DNA from: Nitrospira lenta
GTDB lineage: Bacteria > Nitrospirota > Nitrospiria > Nitrospirales > Nitrospiraceae
Assembly: GCF_900403705.1 (NCBI RefSeq)
Contig: NZ_OUNR01000002.1
Location: forward strand, 26,089-90,088
DNA length: 64,000 bases
Reading direction: 5' to 3'
The notes beneath the pieces were generated by a model, which was not told the DNA's origin, did no database searches, and saw nothing but the letters and a program-made list of their open reading frames with translations. Positions 63,127 to 64,000 of this stretch are shown piece by piece. Numbering within the stretch: the first letter of the stretch is position 1; each line of letters starts with the position of its first letter. Made by a program: the position numbers and the translations under genes.

Positions 63127-64000
63127 GGTTTCACCGAATGCGGGGTGAATCGGGAACCAGCATGATTGTGAACGGATCGCTCCCAGGAAAGCAATCGGGG
63201 CTCAAAGCAAACAGTTTCTGCGCTTCTTCTATTCCTCAAGCGTTACGAAATACGGAGGGTCAACAACTACGCCCACAATCTCCGAAAAACGCTTTATTCT
63301 GACTCCCCTTCAAGATCTCATCTGCGAAGAGACCAGCTAACTCAGCAGCCAAATATTTACTCACATCTATTTGCCTACTTAGTCTATCTAGGTCCTTTAA
63401 TACCTAGCTATAGGGTCTTCTATCACTGACCGAACGAGGGGCTCGTATTGGCTCCAATCTAGTGGTACCGTCCGCCCCCATCTAGAACGTTCAATCACAA
63501 CGAGGCTCTACATGATCAAAGATTTTGTTCTCTGTGCCCGCGCGGTGGAGAAGAACAAATTCCTCTCTGAACCAGGACCATCCTTCCCTCTGCTTGCCAC
63601 TCGAAGCACTTTCGTTTCTTCTGAACAGTCGAAGTGGTCCCTCCCACATCCTCATAACCGCAAGGCAATGGGTGAATCAGTTCAGGGCCAATACAGCATC
63701 CATTTGGATTCACCAGACGAGTCCACACCAGAGCACAACTCGATTATTCGCAAGAAAAACACAATTACACGCGACGGCATTTGCTTTGCTAACTCACGCA
63801 GCACAACCAGACGGTGAACTCAGCAAAGAACCCCGATCAATCGTATCAGGAGAACACGTCGGCGTTGATCATCACCATGAGCCAATTCGAACCAGCAACA
63901 GGATTCCTATTCACATCTTACTTTGCTTGCACGCGGACAACACTGCTCAACTCCGCATTAAGAGGATCGTGACAGCAGCAACAGTCAACAAATGGTTCCT
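63127..64000. other. Gene-poor right end of the window
   Basis: No convincing gene in 874 bases. The longest frame (63512-63817, + strand, 101 codons) has a GAGG upstream but no recognisable domain and composition unlike the neighbours, so it is not called. A second frame near 63881 is only 31 codons. Confidence 0.45.

Noticed and set aside
63512..63817. 101-codon frame at the right end
   Set aside because: No recognisable domain, composition unlike the neighbours and only a weak ribosome binding site, so it is mentioned only in the gap note.

Overview
The window looks like a chromosomal segment of a GC-rich Gram-negative bacterium, most likely a Nitrospira-type member of the Nitrospirota. 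The reasons are the many signal peptides, lipoproteins and outer-membrane barrels, the heavy investment in molybdate and related oxyanion uptake, and the mix of gene families. The lineage is an inference from content; no rRNA gene is present to confirm it. Almost all genes are intact, operons are short, and no insertion sequence, prophage or CRISPR array was seen.

Layout. 0-10 kb: an RNB-domain exoribonuclease, a fatty-acid desaturase, an exported TIM-barrel-like lipoprotein, small HNH and ABM-fold proteins, then a subtilisin-like protease whose C-terminal sorting tail is paired with an overlapping CPBP (glutamic) intramembrane protease gene. 10-16.7 kb: housekeeping and small conserved genes (ychF, VF530, yaeQ, SUI1), an exported protein made of two copies of one domain, a CAT-anticodon tRNA and small zinc-ribbon proteins. 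16.7-19.4 kb: a LexA-like repressor with its own operator heads a cassette of two small proteins, a RecA-like gene and a B-family DNA polymerase. The last two are broken by frameshifts and a 5' truncation, so this looks like a decaying SOS-type mutagenesis cassette.

19.6-36.4 kb: a large oxyanion-uptake island. A leftward operon (XRE-PBP regulator, substrate-binding lipoprotein, small lipoprotein, porin, modA, lipoprotein, modB, modC) diverges from a rightward one (porin, ModA-like protein, paralogous lipoprotein, NrtA/SsuA-like protein, ATPase, permease), followed by a histidine kinase and a sigma-54 activator. Both arms carry the same set of porin, lipoprotein and binding protein, and similar palindromes overlap the two divergent -35 boxes. 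Nitrite oxidoreductase and other Mo enzymes would be the logical consumers, but none is encoded here.

36.6-47 kb: a PPOX-fold protein, an exported lipase-like pair, a MOSC protein, a compact operon (DUF2024, a MarR-type regulator with a four-cysteine tail, an exported truncated globin) with a clear operator, tex, an unusual J-domain/ERCC4-nuclease fusion, trmL and galE. 47-64 kb: a TPR protein, a CgeB-like glycosyltransferase, exported proteins of unknown role, a GNAT, an aldose epimerase, a GIY-YIG protein, a PEP mutase-nucleotidyltransferase fusion (phosphonate synthesis), an OmpA-type lipoprotein with a TPR partner, further exported proteins, and a REC-PAS-PAS-PAS protein. The last 870 bases hold no convincing gene.
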